Below, one piece after another: positions 1-9,300 of a stretch of 48,367 nucleotides of DNA. Under the pieces are notes generated by a model, which worked only from the letters and a program-made list of their open reading frames with translations, made no database searches and had not been told where the DNA came from. Every line of letters begins with the position of its first letter. The stretch's first letter is position 1. Both the position numbers and the translations under genes were made by a program. The DNA comes from Chlorobiota bacterium (GTDB lineage: Bacteria > Bacteroidota > Bacteroidia > Bacteroidales > VadinHA17): contig JAADHC010000042.1 of the NCBI GenBank assembly GCA_013152085.1, forward strand, positions 1 through 48,367. Reading direction: 5' to 3'.

Positions 1-2621
1 AACAAGGGATCCGAAGAGACCCAACTTGTTGTTGACCCCTCTTTAACATTATACCTCCCGATGACGAGAGATGCATAAGACTGTGCAGTTGATCCCCAAT
101 CCCCCAGGGCTGTTGCATAATCTCCTGTTGCACTGGTATTTGTTCCTGCCGCAAGCGATGCCGTGCCACTGGCAACCGTACTGTAACCCATAGCAGTAGC
201 CCGGCTTCCCGAGGCTGTTGTATTATAATTCAGGGCAGCTGAATAGGCACCGCTGGCAGTGGTTTGATAACCAAAGGCAACGGAATATGCATTTGTAGCT
301 GCAGTCTGATATCCCCAGGAAACTGAATAACTACCGCTGGTTCCTGATGAAGCATATCTTCCACCAACCAGAGAATATTGACCGGCCGCCGTATTATCCC
401 TGGCCATGACCGTGGCATAGCTTCCCGAAGCGGTATTATCCCTTCCGAAAGCCACCGATCTGGTTCCGGAAGCTGTTGTTCCATAACCCCCGGCAACAGA
501 ATACCATCCGCTGGCAGTGGTATATCCTCCCAATGCTGTGGCACCATTAGCCGTCGCTTCGGCATACCTGCCCAGCGCTACGGCCCCGCTTGCAGTGGCT
601 TTTGAGCGGTAACCCATTGCCGTTGTATAACTTGCTGTTGCTTCGGCATAAGCGCCCATGGCCGTCGCATACCAGTCCCCGCTTGCTTTTGATTTATATC
701 CCAGCGCCAGGGCAAATGACCCGGAAGCCGTATCATTGGCTCCGATAGCAAAGGCACCCAATCCGCTTGCCCGTGAACCAAGGCCTAAAGCAAAAGCATT
801 CTCTCCCGATGCAATGGTATTCCCTGTAACAGCCCCGGTTGAATCGATACCTACCGAGCCAAAAGCAAAACTCTTCGGTCCTGTGGCAAAAGCCCCTGTT
901 CCCAAAGCAAACGCATCATCTTTGGATGCCCTCGCCATATTCCCAAAGGCAAAGGAGTTATTTCCATGCGCCAGGGAATTCTTCCCGATGGCCATGGAAT
1001 AACTTCCTCTCGATGTGGTCTGATATCCGAAAGCTTCTGAATAATCCCCAACCGCTTTTGTTTCATATCCTGATGACATGCTGTTGACGCCAACGCTGTC
1101 GTCGGATTCTACAATTACCCTCCCGGTCATGAATGCATTTTTCCTGGGATACCACAGAATTCTGTTTTCGCCGGTAATTTTTTCAGCTGTTGCCAGGCCC
1201 GAAACATTAAAATAATTTTTTGATACCCCCTTGGCTGCACCAAAACCGCCAATGGCAAATCCTCCACGATTCCCTTTTACTGTCACGGTATCGTCAATAT
1301 ATATCCGGACACTATCTTCAGATACCCTGAGATATTCCTGCAATGGTCCTTTTGAAGCATCATATCCGCCAATGGCAAACCCTCCCCTGTTTTTTTTGGC
1401 AGTTGTGGTATTAAAATAAATCCGGGTGCTGTCATCGGTAATTCTAAGAAACTCCGGACCTTTACCTTTGGCAGCTCCAAATCCTCCGATCGCGAAACCG
1501 CCTTTAGGTCCTTTTGCTATTGTATTGTTTATATATATCCGTGTGCTGTCGTCAGTCACCCTGAGATATTCCTGGGTTATCCCTTTGCTGGCATCATATC
1601 CACCAATGGCAAACCCTCCTCTGCGTCCTTTGTTATCTGTCGGATCAATGTAGATACGGACACTATCGGGGGTTACCCGCAGGTATTCCGGTCCTGTACC
1701 TTTGGCAGCACCAAATCCACCAATCGCGAAACCACCGCGGTTCCCTTTTGCAGAGGATGTATCCACATAAATACGCACACCTTCATTATAAACAGCAAAT
1801 ACGGTTTGCCCGTCCTTGCGCTTTACCTCAAACAGCGGATCTTCACTGACAACATCATCACCCTGTACAGCTAATTTTGAGCCAAAGGGTTGTGACGTTC
1901 CTACCGCAACACTCCCGGCATAAGTCAGTGTATCTGTACCAGTCTTGTTCCAGCCGGGATTGTCCAGATACGGGCTCAGATCAATGGCTGTGGCTGAACC
2001 GTTTTTTGTAATTGTCAGGATATTTCCTGTGAGCTGTAAATCCTGTATTTCATTGACCGGATCTGCATCTGCATCATCGATATATGCCGACAGATCTATC
2101 ACTGTCGGTAATTCTTTCAGTGTCAGGCTTAAAAGATTCCCATTGAGTTGTAAATCCTGGATTTCATTTTCAGGGTCGGGATCCGCATCGTCTGTATAGG
2201 TTGCATTCATTGAATACAATGCATAAGGCACTGAAAGCAATTGGGTTGTGCCCATTTCCGTGAAACCATTCCCGTCATCCAGGTATGTTTCGACTTTCAG
2301 ATAATATGGACCCGTACTCCAATCCAAATCAACCGGTGTGTTACTTCCGGCCTGAATGGTAAAGAGACCAAGATCATTGGTTACGACCGTTTGTGTTTCG
2401 GTCCATGCTGCATTTCCGGTTTCAGATCCCTGAAGGATTGAAAGACGAACGTCCATCGTTGTGTTTTTCAATATCTCTCCGTTGCTGCGGGCTACTGCCT
2501 GGTAGTTAAACCCTTGTGGAGCCTGACCAAATAAGGTTAAATGCGAAAAGATAAAAGTTAAAACGATCATGAAGCGGATTCTTAAAATCCATAGTTTCCT
2601 GTTGCTGGTTAGTGTTTTCAT
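1..2621 (-). CDS. Surface protein with tandem repeats and YadA-like head, 3' end outside window
   Basis: An open frame runs from the ATG at 2621 to the left edge with no stop, giving at least 873 residues. Residues 1-33 form a signal peptide (hydrophobic FMIVLTFIFSHLTLFGQ), followed by the APQGFNYQAVAR start typical of many secreted Bacteroidota proteins. Near residues 140-225 are two copies of a DDADxDPxNEIQDLQL unit. Residues about 282-477 hold five 39-residue repeats centred on GGFAIGG. From about residue 510 come many short degenerate repeats of the kind seen in heads of trimeric autotransporter adhesins (A-x-G-x-x-S/T-x-A-S-G). Such proteins in this phylum often end in an intramolecular chaperone domain, which would lie outside the window. 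An adhesin or cell-surface fibre is the likely role; the family reading is good, the function inferred. Confidence 0.8.
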   Translation of the reverse strand, partial: MKTLTSNRKLWILRIRFMIVLTFIFSHLTLFGQAPQGFNYQAVARSNGEILKNTTMDVRLSILQGSETGNAAWTETQTVVTNDLGLFTIQAGSNTPVDLDWSTGPYYLKVETYLDDGNGFTEMGTTQLLSVPYALYSMNATYTDDADPDPENEIQDLQLNGNLLSLTLKELPTVIDLSAYIDDADADPVNEIQDLQLTGNILTITKNGSATAIDLSPYLDNPGWNKTGTDTLTYAGSVAVGTSQPFGSKLAVQGDDVVSEDPLFEVKRKDGQTVFAVYNEGVRIYVDTSSAKGNRGGFAIGGFGAAKGTGPEYLRVTPDSVRIYIDPTDNKGRRGGFAIGGYDASKGITQEYLRVTDDSTRIYINNTIAKGPKGGFAIGGFGAAKGKGPEFLRITDDSTRIYFNTTTAKKNRGGFAIGGYDASKGPLQEYLRVSEDSVRIYIDDTVTVKGNRGGFAIGGFGAAKGVSKNYFNVSGLATAEKITGENRILWYPRKNAFMTGRVIVESDDSVGVNSMSSGYETKAVGDYSEAFGYQTTSRGSYSMAIGKNSLAHGNNSFAFGNMARASKDDAFALGTGAFATGPKSFAFGSVGIDSTGAVTGNTIASGENAFALGLGSRASGLGAFAIGANDTASGSFALALGYKSKASGDWYATAMGAYAEATASYTTAMGYRSKATASGAVALGRYAEATANGATALGGYTTASGWYSVAGGYGTTASGTRSVAFGRDNTASGSYATVMARDNTAAGQYSLVGGRYASSGTSGSYSVSWGYQTAATNAYSVAFGYQTTASGAYSAALNYNTTASGSRATAMGYSTVASGTASLAAGTNTSATGDYATALGDWGSTAQSYASLVIGRYNVKEGSTTSWVSSDPL
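1193..1778 (-). repeat. Five tandem 117-bp coding repeats, alternating in type
   Basis: Five in-frame 39-residue units lie end to end in the surface protein. Each reads roughly RIYI-x-T-x-x-KG-x-RGGFAIGG-(variable)-E-Y-L-R-V-T-x-DS. Units 1, 3 and 5 carry GFGAAKG and units 2 and 4 carry GYDASKG, an A-B-A-B-A order. Unit 5 has one extra residue. The alternation suggests growth by duplication of a two-unit block. Confidence 0.85.
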
Positions 2622-3106
2622 GCCAGTTTTTTTAAGAATGATTTATAATTTACCGTTACTGTAACCGTTATCTGTTTTTGCTCAAAGCTGATCTGAATAT
2701 CAGAAAATCTGTCCTGTGTAACCCATGACAGGAAGAAGTCATATTATCAACCAAGACAATATTCGTTTTTATCTGAAAGCGTCCAGAGTTACCCGAAAAG
2801 GTGCCATTCAAACTTAAAGATTTCGGGGACATGACCTGTTGGTTTGATCAGCAGAAAAAGTAAGAGCTGTAAATTAAGAAAATAAATAGAAAATGTCAAG
2901 TTTTTCCAATGTTAAATAATGGATTCCAAAAGAATAAGGCGTAGAGAATAAACAAAAAAAAAATCACCCTGCAACATTCTGCTTCTTCATACGTCATATG
3001 CATACATTCAAATATTATAAGTTGACGTAATGAATTCAGCACCTGTTTTGTTTTGCCTGAGTGAAGAGTTTAATGATTTAATAATTAATGTTAACCTTAT
3101 TTTAAT
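2622..3106. other. Intergenic region between divergent genes
   Basis: This 485-bp AT-rich stretch separates the divergent surface-protein and DUF5916 genes and must hold both promoters. I see no gene in it. A short inverted repeat GTTAC-T-GTAAC lies at 2655-2665, about 35 bp upstream of the surface-protein start, and could be a regulator site. No clear TAnnTTTG promoter was found for either gene. Confidence 0.5.
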
Positions 3107-5773
3107 ATGAAGGAACCGATGAGAAAAGCTTTTATTGTTACTCTGGCTTTGGCATATTTGATGTCCGGAGCCTTTGCTGCAAAGAAAGGGAAGCCGGTAT
3201 ATGAAAGGCGGATATTTAATGCTTCTCGGGCAAATTCAGCCCCTGTAATTAACGGTGAGTTTGATGATCCGGCCTGGCAGGCAGTCGATTGGACCGGTGA
3301 TTTTGTCCAGTTTCAGCCGTACGGAGGGGCTGCCCCGTCACAACAGACGGCGTTTAAGATACTTTATGATGACAACAACCTCTATGTTGCCATGAAACTT
3401 TATGATACCAGTTCGGACAGTATAGAACACCGGTTAGCACAAAAAGATGATGACATGATGATGTTGGGTGATGTGGCAGGTATTTTCATTGACAGTTATT
3501 TTGATCACCTTACCGCTTTTGGATTTCTGGTAAGCGCCGGAGGTGTGAAAGCAGATTTTATCTGGACGGGTGACGGCCAGAACCAGGATCTTACCTGGGA
3601 TCCGATCTGGTATGTAAAAACGCGTATCAAAAATGATGGCTGGAATGCCGAGATGCGTATCCCGCTGAGTCAGTTGCGTTTTGGGAAAAGTGAGAAACAG
3701 GTGTGGGGATTACAGTTAGGCCGTGTCCTGTACCGTAAGCAGGAGATCTCATTTTGGCAGTATATACCCCAGGATGCACCCGGTTTGATCCATCTTTTTG
3801 GTGAACTGCACGGTATTGACGGCATCAAACCGAAAAAACAGGTAGAAATTGCTCCTTACGGGGTAGCCAGCACGGAACGTTTCAAGTCTGAAAGCGGAAA
3901 TCCTTTTCGTACCGGCAAAGGAAATTATTACAATGGCGGCGTTGACGGAAAAATCGGCCTGACCAACAATATTACCATGGATTTTACGGTAAATCCCGAC
4001 TTCGGGCAGGTGGAAGCCGACCCGTCTCTATTGAATCTGAGCGCTTATGAAACTTTCTTTGAAGAAAAACGACCGTTTTTCGTTGAAGGCAAGAACATTT
4101 ATAATTTTCAGTTGATGGGAGGTGACGGGGATTTATCGGCAGAGAATCTGTTCTATTCGCGCCGCATCGGCAGACAACCCCACGGCTACCCGCATCTCTC
4201 CTCCGGTGAATATACCGATATGCCTGATTTTACAAGAATTCTTGGTGCCGCCAAGGTCTCAGGGAAAACAAAAGATGGCTTGTCCATTGGTTTTCTTGAG
4301 AGTGTTACTGCTCGTGAAAAGGCCGAAATTGACCTGGATGGTGAGCGCAGGTTTGAATCGGTAGAACCGTTAACCAACTATGCCGTTGGCAGGATTCAAA
4401 AGGATTACGGCCAGGGTCGGACATCCATAGGCGGGATTATTACTTCCGTAAACCGGGATATTGAGAACCCAAACCTCAACTGGTTGCACAAATCGGCCTA
4501 CACCGGGGGTCTGGATTTCTCCCACAGTTGGAATAACCGGAACTATAACCTGACCATCAAAACTTACTTCAGCCAGGTAAACGGAGATTCGACGGCTCTG
4601 ATCCGGACACAGCGTGCTTCAGCGCATTACTTTCAACGCCCAGATGCAACTTATCTTAAATACGATTCATCAAGGACCTCACTGATGGGGAATGGTGGAA
4701 GGATACAGGTAGGAAAAATCGGAGGAGGACACTGGCAGTATCTGGCTTTCCTTACGTGGAAAACACCCGGACTGGAACTGAATGATGTCGGCTATATGCG
4801 GACAACGGATGAAATTCTGCAAATCTTCTGGGTCGGATACAGGATATGGGAACCATTCAGTATTTTCCGGAATTTCAGTGTGAATGTAAATCAATGGTCT
4901 GCCTGGGATTTTGGCGGGAACAACCTGGTAAAAGGCGGAAATGTTAATTTCCATACCCAGTTTAAAAATTACTGGCGCGTCTTTTCATCCGTAAATTTTA
5001 ACAGTAACCGCCGTTCAAATGCCCTGTTACGCGGAGGACCATCATTCCTGACGCCGGGAAGTGCCGGAATGTATCTGAATGTCGGCAGTGATGACCGTAA
5101 GAAACTATCTTTCAATTTGTCCGGAAGTTTTAATGAAGGTTTCGAGAATTCAAGTACGAGTAAGAATATTTCCGGCGGACTGACCTACCGGCCAACAAGT
5201 ACAATCTCTATAACACTCCGGCCTAAATATTCTGCCGCCAGCGAGGAATTACAATATGTAACCAAAACATATTTTAATAATGACGAACGGTATATCTTTG
5301 CACACATTAACCAGAAAGTCCTGGAGATGTCCATACGGTTGAATGTAAGCATCACACCTAATCTGAACATTCAATACTGGGGTCAGCCATTTATAGCTGC
5401 CGGAGAATATTCAGACTTCAAAAGAGTAACGGAACCGCATGCCGGAACTTTTACCGACCGTTACCATACCTTTGATAACGGTGAGATCACATATGATACC
5501 GATGGCGGATATTATGCCATAGATGAAGACCTTGACGGGAACACTGATTATGCTGTCGGGAATCCGGATTTTAATTTTAAAACCTTTAAGTCCAACCTGG
5601 TATTGCGCTGGGAATATGTCCCCGGATCAAACCTTTACCTGGTATGGTCTCAGGACCGTAACCAGTTTAGTCCGGCAGGAACGATGGATTTCGGAACAGA
5701 TCTCCGGAACCTGGCAAATACCCATCCACACAACATTTTCCTTATAAAACTATCCTATCGTTTTTCATTGTAA
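3107..5773 (+). CDS. DUF5916 outer-membrane protein with CBM9-like N-terminal domain
   Basis: The protein has 888 residues. Residues 1-25 look like a signal peptide ending AFAA. Residues about 38-240 resemble the family 9 carbohydrate-binding-like domain: INGEFDDPAWQ, then LYVAMKLYD, then WNAEMRIPLSQLRF. The remainder matches DUF5916, with motifs such as FTVNPDFGQVEADPS and FFEEKRPFFVEG and many alternating strands that suggest an outer-membrane beta-barrel. The last residues (SYRFSL) fit a barrel terminus. The substrate of this family is not established; the domain pair suggests binding or uptake of a carbohydrate or related compound, which is inference. The gene stands alone and is followed by a strong terminator. 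Confidence 0.85.
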   Translation: MKEPMRKAFIVTLALAYLMSGAFAAKKGKPVYERRIFNASRANSAPVINGEFDDPAWQAVDWTGDFVQFQPYGGAAPSQQTAFKILYDDNNLYVAMKLYDTSSDSIEHRLAQKDDDMMMLGDVAGIFIDSYFDHLTAFGFLVSAGGVKADFIWTGDGQNQDLTWDPIWYVKTRIKNDGWNAEMRIPLSQLRFGKSEKQVWGLQLGRVLYRKQEISFWQYIPQDAPGLIHLFGELHGIDGIKPKKQVEIAPYGVASTERFKSESGNPFRTGKGNYYNGGVDGKIGLTNNITMDFTVNPDFGQVEADPSLLNLSAYETFFEEKRPFFVEGKNIYNFQLMGGDGDLSAENLFYSRRIGRQPHGYPHLSSGEYTDMPDFTRILGAAKVSGKTKDGLSIGFLESVTAREKAEIDLDGERRFESVEPLTNYAVGRIQKDYGQGRTSIGGIITSVNRDIENPNLNWLHKSAYTGGLDFSHSWNNRNYNLTIKTYFSQVNGDSTALIRTQRASAHYFQRPDATYLKYDSSRTSLMGNGGRIQVGKIGGGHWQYLAFLTWKTPGLELNDVGYMRTTDEILQIFWVGYRIWEPFSIFRNFSVNVNQWSAWDFGGNNLVKGGNVNFHTQFKNYWRVFSSVNFNSNRRSNALLRGGPSFLTPGSAGMYLNVGSDDRKKLSFNLSGSFNEGFENSSTSKNISGGLTYRPTSTISITLRPKYSAASEELQYVTKTYFNNDERYIFAHINQKVLEMSIRLNVSITPNLNIQYWGQPFIAAGEYSDFKRVTEPHAGTFTDRYHTFDNGEITYDTDGGYYAIDEDLDGNTDYAVGNPDFNFKTFKSNLVLRWEYVPGSNLYLVWSQDRNQFSPAGTMDFGTDLRNLANTHPHNIFLIKLSYRFSL

Positions 5774-5806
5774 CTATTTTTCTGTTTATGTATTTTAGGT
5801 TTATTC

Positions 5807-5841
5807 AAGGCACCGGCATATAAATTGCCGGTGCCTTTTTA
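5807..5841 (+). terminator. Rho-independent terminator of the DUF5916 gene
   Basis: A perfect 12-bp stem pairs AAGGCACCGGCA (5807-5818) with TGCCGGTGCCTT (5826-5837) around a 7-nt loop. A short T-run follows. It lies 33 bp past the stop codon. Confidence 0.9.
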
Positions 5842-5887
5842 TACCGGAGAACAATCATCATAAATATATATATTGTGCTTTTTTTTT

Positions 5888-5895
5888 TATCTTTG
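5888..5895 (+). promoter_or_regulatory. Candidate -7 box (TATCTTTG) for the SiaC-like gene
   Basis: TATCTTTG matches the Bacteroidota -7 consensus TAnnTTTG, 50 bp before the start codon. No TTTG is seen 19-21 bp upstream, where a long T-run lies instead. Confidence 0.5.
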
Positions 5896-5945
5896 TGAAT
5901 AACAAAGGGGATAATTGAATATATCAACATACTACAATCAGACAG

Positions 5946-6353
5946 ATGGAAGCTCTGAAAATTGATGCCACGGATGTCTCTCCGGAAATTATTTTCGATC
6001 CGGCAGAAAAAATATTTACGATTTCAGGCATCTCGCGACCCGAGGATGTCAGGTCCTTTTATTTTCCTGTGCTGGAATGGTGCCGTTCTTTCAGGGAAGA
6101 TTACCTAGAAGCAGGAAAGATAAAGTTTGATCAACAAAATCCTTTGAAAATAACCATCAAACTAAAATATTTCAACTCCTCTTCGGCAAAGTTTCTTTAT
6201 GACATTTTCATGGAACTTGGTGAGATCAGCAGAAAAGGACATCATGTTGATATCACATGGTACTATGACGAGGGTGATGATGATATGTTCGAAGCCGGTG
6301 AAGAGATGTCCGACATTGCTGAAATCCCGTTCAGGTTTATAGAAAATAAATAA
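5946..6353 (+). CDS. SiaC-like regulatory protein (DUF1987)
   Basis: This 135-residue protein matches the SiaC/DUF1987 family along its whole length: SPEIIFDPAEKIFTISG near residues 13-29, then FYFPVLEWC, LKYFNSSSAKFLYDIFMEL (about 77-95) and the ITWYYDEGDDDM end. In Pseudomonas, SiaC is a small phosphoprotein that binds the diguanylate cyclase SiaD; its phosphorylation is set by the kinase SiaB and the PP2C phosphatase SiaA. None of those partners is in this window, so the gene is an orphan here. The phosphorylated residue in the family lies in the central N-S-S-S/T region, which is present (NSSSAK). It is convergent with the giant aminotransferase-kinase gene, with only 5 bp between the stop codons and no terminator. 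Confidence 0.85.
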   Translation: MEALKIDATDVSPEIIFDPAEKIFTISGISRPEDVRSFYFPVLEWCRSFREDYLEAGKIKFDQQNPLKITIKLKYFNSSSAKFLYDIFMELGEISRKGHHVDITWYYDEGDDDMFEAGEEMSDIAEIPFRFIENK

Positions 6354-6358
6354 CCCGG

Positions 6359-9300
6359 CTATTTATCTCTGCCTGCTCTCTTTTCTCCTGTGACTTCCCG
6401 GTATCTTTTCGAACAGGCAAACTTTGCCGCAGCAATGGTTTCCCGGTTTACTTTTTCCGTAATTTTTCCCGAATTTATATCTTCAACGTTCAGATAGCCA
6501 TTCATAATAAGTAACTGTATCACCATGTTATTGATAATGGTTTCGGCACCGTAACCATGTGCAATATACACCTGAGCCGTGTCGCCATACAATTCTACTG
6601 CAAACTCACGGTTGTTGGGCAGCCACATGATCTGATCATAAGTTTCACTGAAACTGCTGATTTCGATATTCATGTTGGGAGTTATGAGCAAGGGACTAAA
6701 TTCATAATTCTCAGGTAACGGATGAAAATCTTTCAGCCCGGAAAGGTCAATTTCCGTTGCCGGGTCATCTATCCGGACAAGCCGGGCTTTACGCATTTCC
6801 TCGATCTGGTAAAGCATAAAGTTATACCGCCACACTTCGAGGCTGTGTTTGTGATGCCTGAACAGCGGACCATAAGCTTCAATAATCTTTGCTTTTACAT
6901 ATTGCTTCTTATGGTTCAGCTCCGGGTTCATAATGCGTACTTCCTGAATGAGTGTACGCAGGTCTTCGGCAGCTTTTTGCGGCCCGGTGATCTCTTTTCC
7001 TTTCCTGCCGAGGTCTGTAGAAAGGATCCCCAACTGGATTTTTTTTGCACCGGACTTTCCGTCTTTCCCTCCTTTGAGCAGACCGATCAGATGTTGCTTG
7101 ATATCGTGTTCGCCATGTTCGGAAATAAACGGGTTTCCTGCAGGGGTACTGGCCAGTGAATCGAAGATCGCAGAAAAGAAATTCCTGTCAAGACGGAAAG
7201 TCAGTTCTTCTCCCTGTTCCTCAACCGGTCTGGCCATCACCTGAAACCGGTTTTTTATAATATCAAACTTCACATTTTTTACCGTATAACGAATGTTTTC
7301 CCGGATAAATGACTTCCCACGAAACATGATATTTACCACCTCTTCAACATCGATCCTGTCCATCATTTTATAGGTAGAGACAAGGTAAATTTTTCCTGTA
7401 AATTCGTCACGCTCCCATCCCAGTACCTCATCGAGGTACCCACCATGACGGTCAACCAGTTTGACAATATCCGCATCGGCAGTATAACGCATCAAAGTAC
7501 GCTGGATGTTAGGATTGTCAGAGCTGGTAGCCTTTTCTTTTCTTTCGCCATGGGAATCGCGATAAAGAATAAAGTTTTCGGGATTTGCATACCTTTTTAT
7601 TCCTGCTTCCTCACGTCCGAAATTATAAGCGGTGAGCATGATATCAATTTTGTAAGGCATTGAGATGTCGCACAACCCGCTGATCGTACTGCGCGAATTC
7701 AGATCTTCCACATTACTGTCGGCGCTCGTTTCAAACAGGGCCCGGTATGCACGGATGAAATCGGGATCAAAATCGGTAACCCTTGAGAAGTCTCCAACTT
7801 CAGTCCCGATACCATAAAGATTTCCTTTTTTATCGGGAAATACATGGAACATATCCCCGGCAATCAGTTTGATAGATCGAATACCGGGAAGGTTTTTCTT
7901 CATCCATTTCAACATCATAGCTGCCAGCATCTCGGATTTGCCTACACCACTGTCTCCGCTTACCTGGACGACAAAAAGGCTGCCGTCATCTTCTTCAAGT
8001 GCAAACAACGAACCGTGTACAGGTACGCCTCCCATTTCCTTTACTTTTTCATTCAGCATGGTAAGGCGGGGTTTTTTGACATTACCGAAATAGTCAGCGG
8101 AGCGAGTTAAAGGGGTAATAATCGTTTTTATATTTCCTTTAGGGCCTTTGATGTCAAAATATCCCACAGAAGGGAACGAGATTACCTTTTCAGGAGCTCC
8201 CAGGAAGAATATAATATCCGGCACAAAATGTTTTGCTTCTTCAAGAGTAATATAATTCTGTTGTACGAGCCGGAAATTATCCGAAAGATATTTCATGTAG
8301 GATTTCTGGAAAATATACAGCTCTTTTACCAACCCGGTAGTTACAATTTTGCAACGGTAATCATCTGCATCCAGGTTGCGGGCAAAGTCAGCAAGACGCT
8401 TTACGAAAAAGGTTGACGGGGGACGCGTCTGCATTTTCTTGATAAACTCATTGGGAGAATCATTCTCAAGGACTCTTGCATGTGGTTTTTCCTTATCTCC
8501 CCTGTCTACTTTATGGAAGGGGTATTCCCGTTTTTTCGAGTCAGTGGCGATACGGGTATGTATCTGTACCGGTTGTTCCCAGGCAATGACTCCACAACGT
8601 GAAAGAATACCGTTTATCCAATCGAGCGTACCTTTATTCCAGGCAGTCAGGTCATTCTCGGGTAAAAAATCCTTATGTATGGCAATACCATGCTGTATCA
8701 TTTCGTTCACTGCAGAATTTTGTTTCCTGTAAGCGGTTTCGACAAGACGGATCAGAAAATGATTATACCGGTTGTAGTATTCATTGTTTTTTGTCTGATT
8801 TATCAGGCCCGTAATGAACAGAACCATTTCCCGTACCACCGTATGAAGCTTGTCCGGAGTAATTTTGGTGAACTGCCTGGAGAGGGTATCCTCCAGTAAA
8901 TCCCTGATATCACCGGGAATGATTTTAGAGACCAACTCTTCGTAAAAAAGACGAAAGTCATCTGCCTTTTTCTTACTAATCAGGTCAATATAAGTGGATA
9001 TTCGCTGGTTCAACCTGTCAGGAAATGTATCTTTAAAACGTATCAGGAAAAGAAGAAGAAGTTTTTTATTCACCGGATATGCCGGATCTTCCAGCATGCT
9101 GTGTACCAAATGACTGATTTCCCTGGCAATATTTCCCACACTGAGAACAGGATTTGCGGTTAAAGGCAGTGTAAGCTCTCTGGACAGCCGGCCTGCGGCC
9201 AGGGAGAGGTTGATTTGCGTAACCGGGATGCTGACAACATCTTCGAAAACATCAATGGTTTTGTTCATCAGCTCACAGAAATCCGGTTCCCTCAGTTCCT

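Noticed and set aside
1-1100. CRISPR-like regular repeats at the left edge
   Set aside because: The periodicity is in-frame and degenerate, with no identical direct repeats or unique spacers. It encodes adhesin-head repeats.
378-1653. Several plus-strand open frames across the left edge
   Set aside because: They are antisense to the long surface-protein frame, whose repeats and signal peptide are convincing, and their compositions reflect the repeats.
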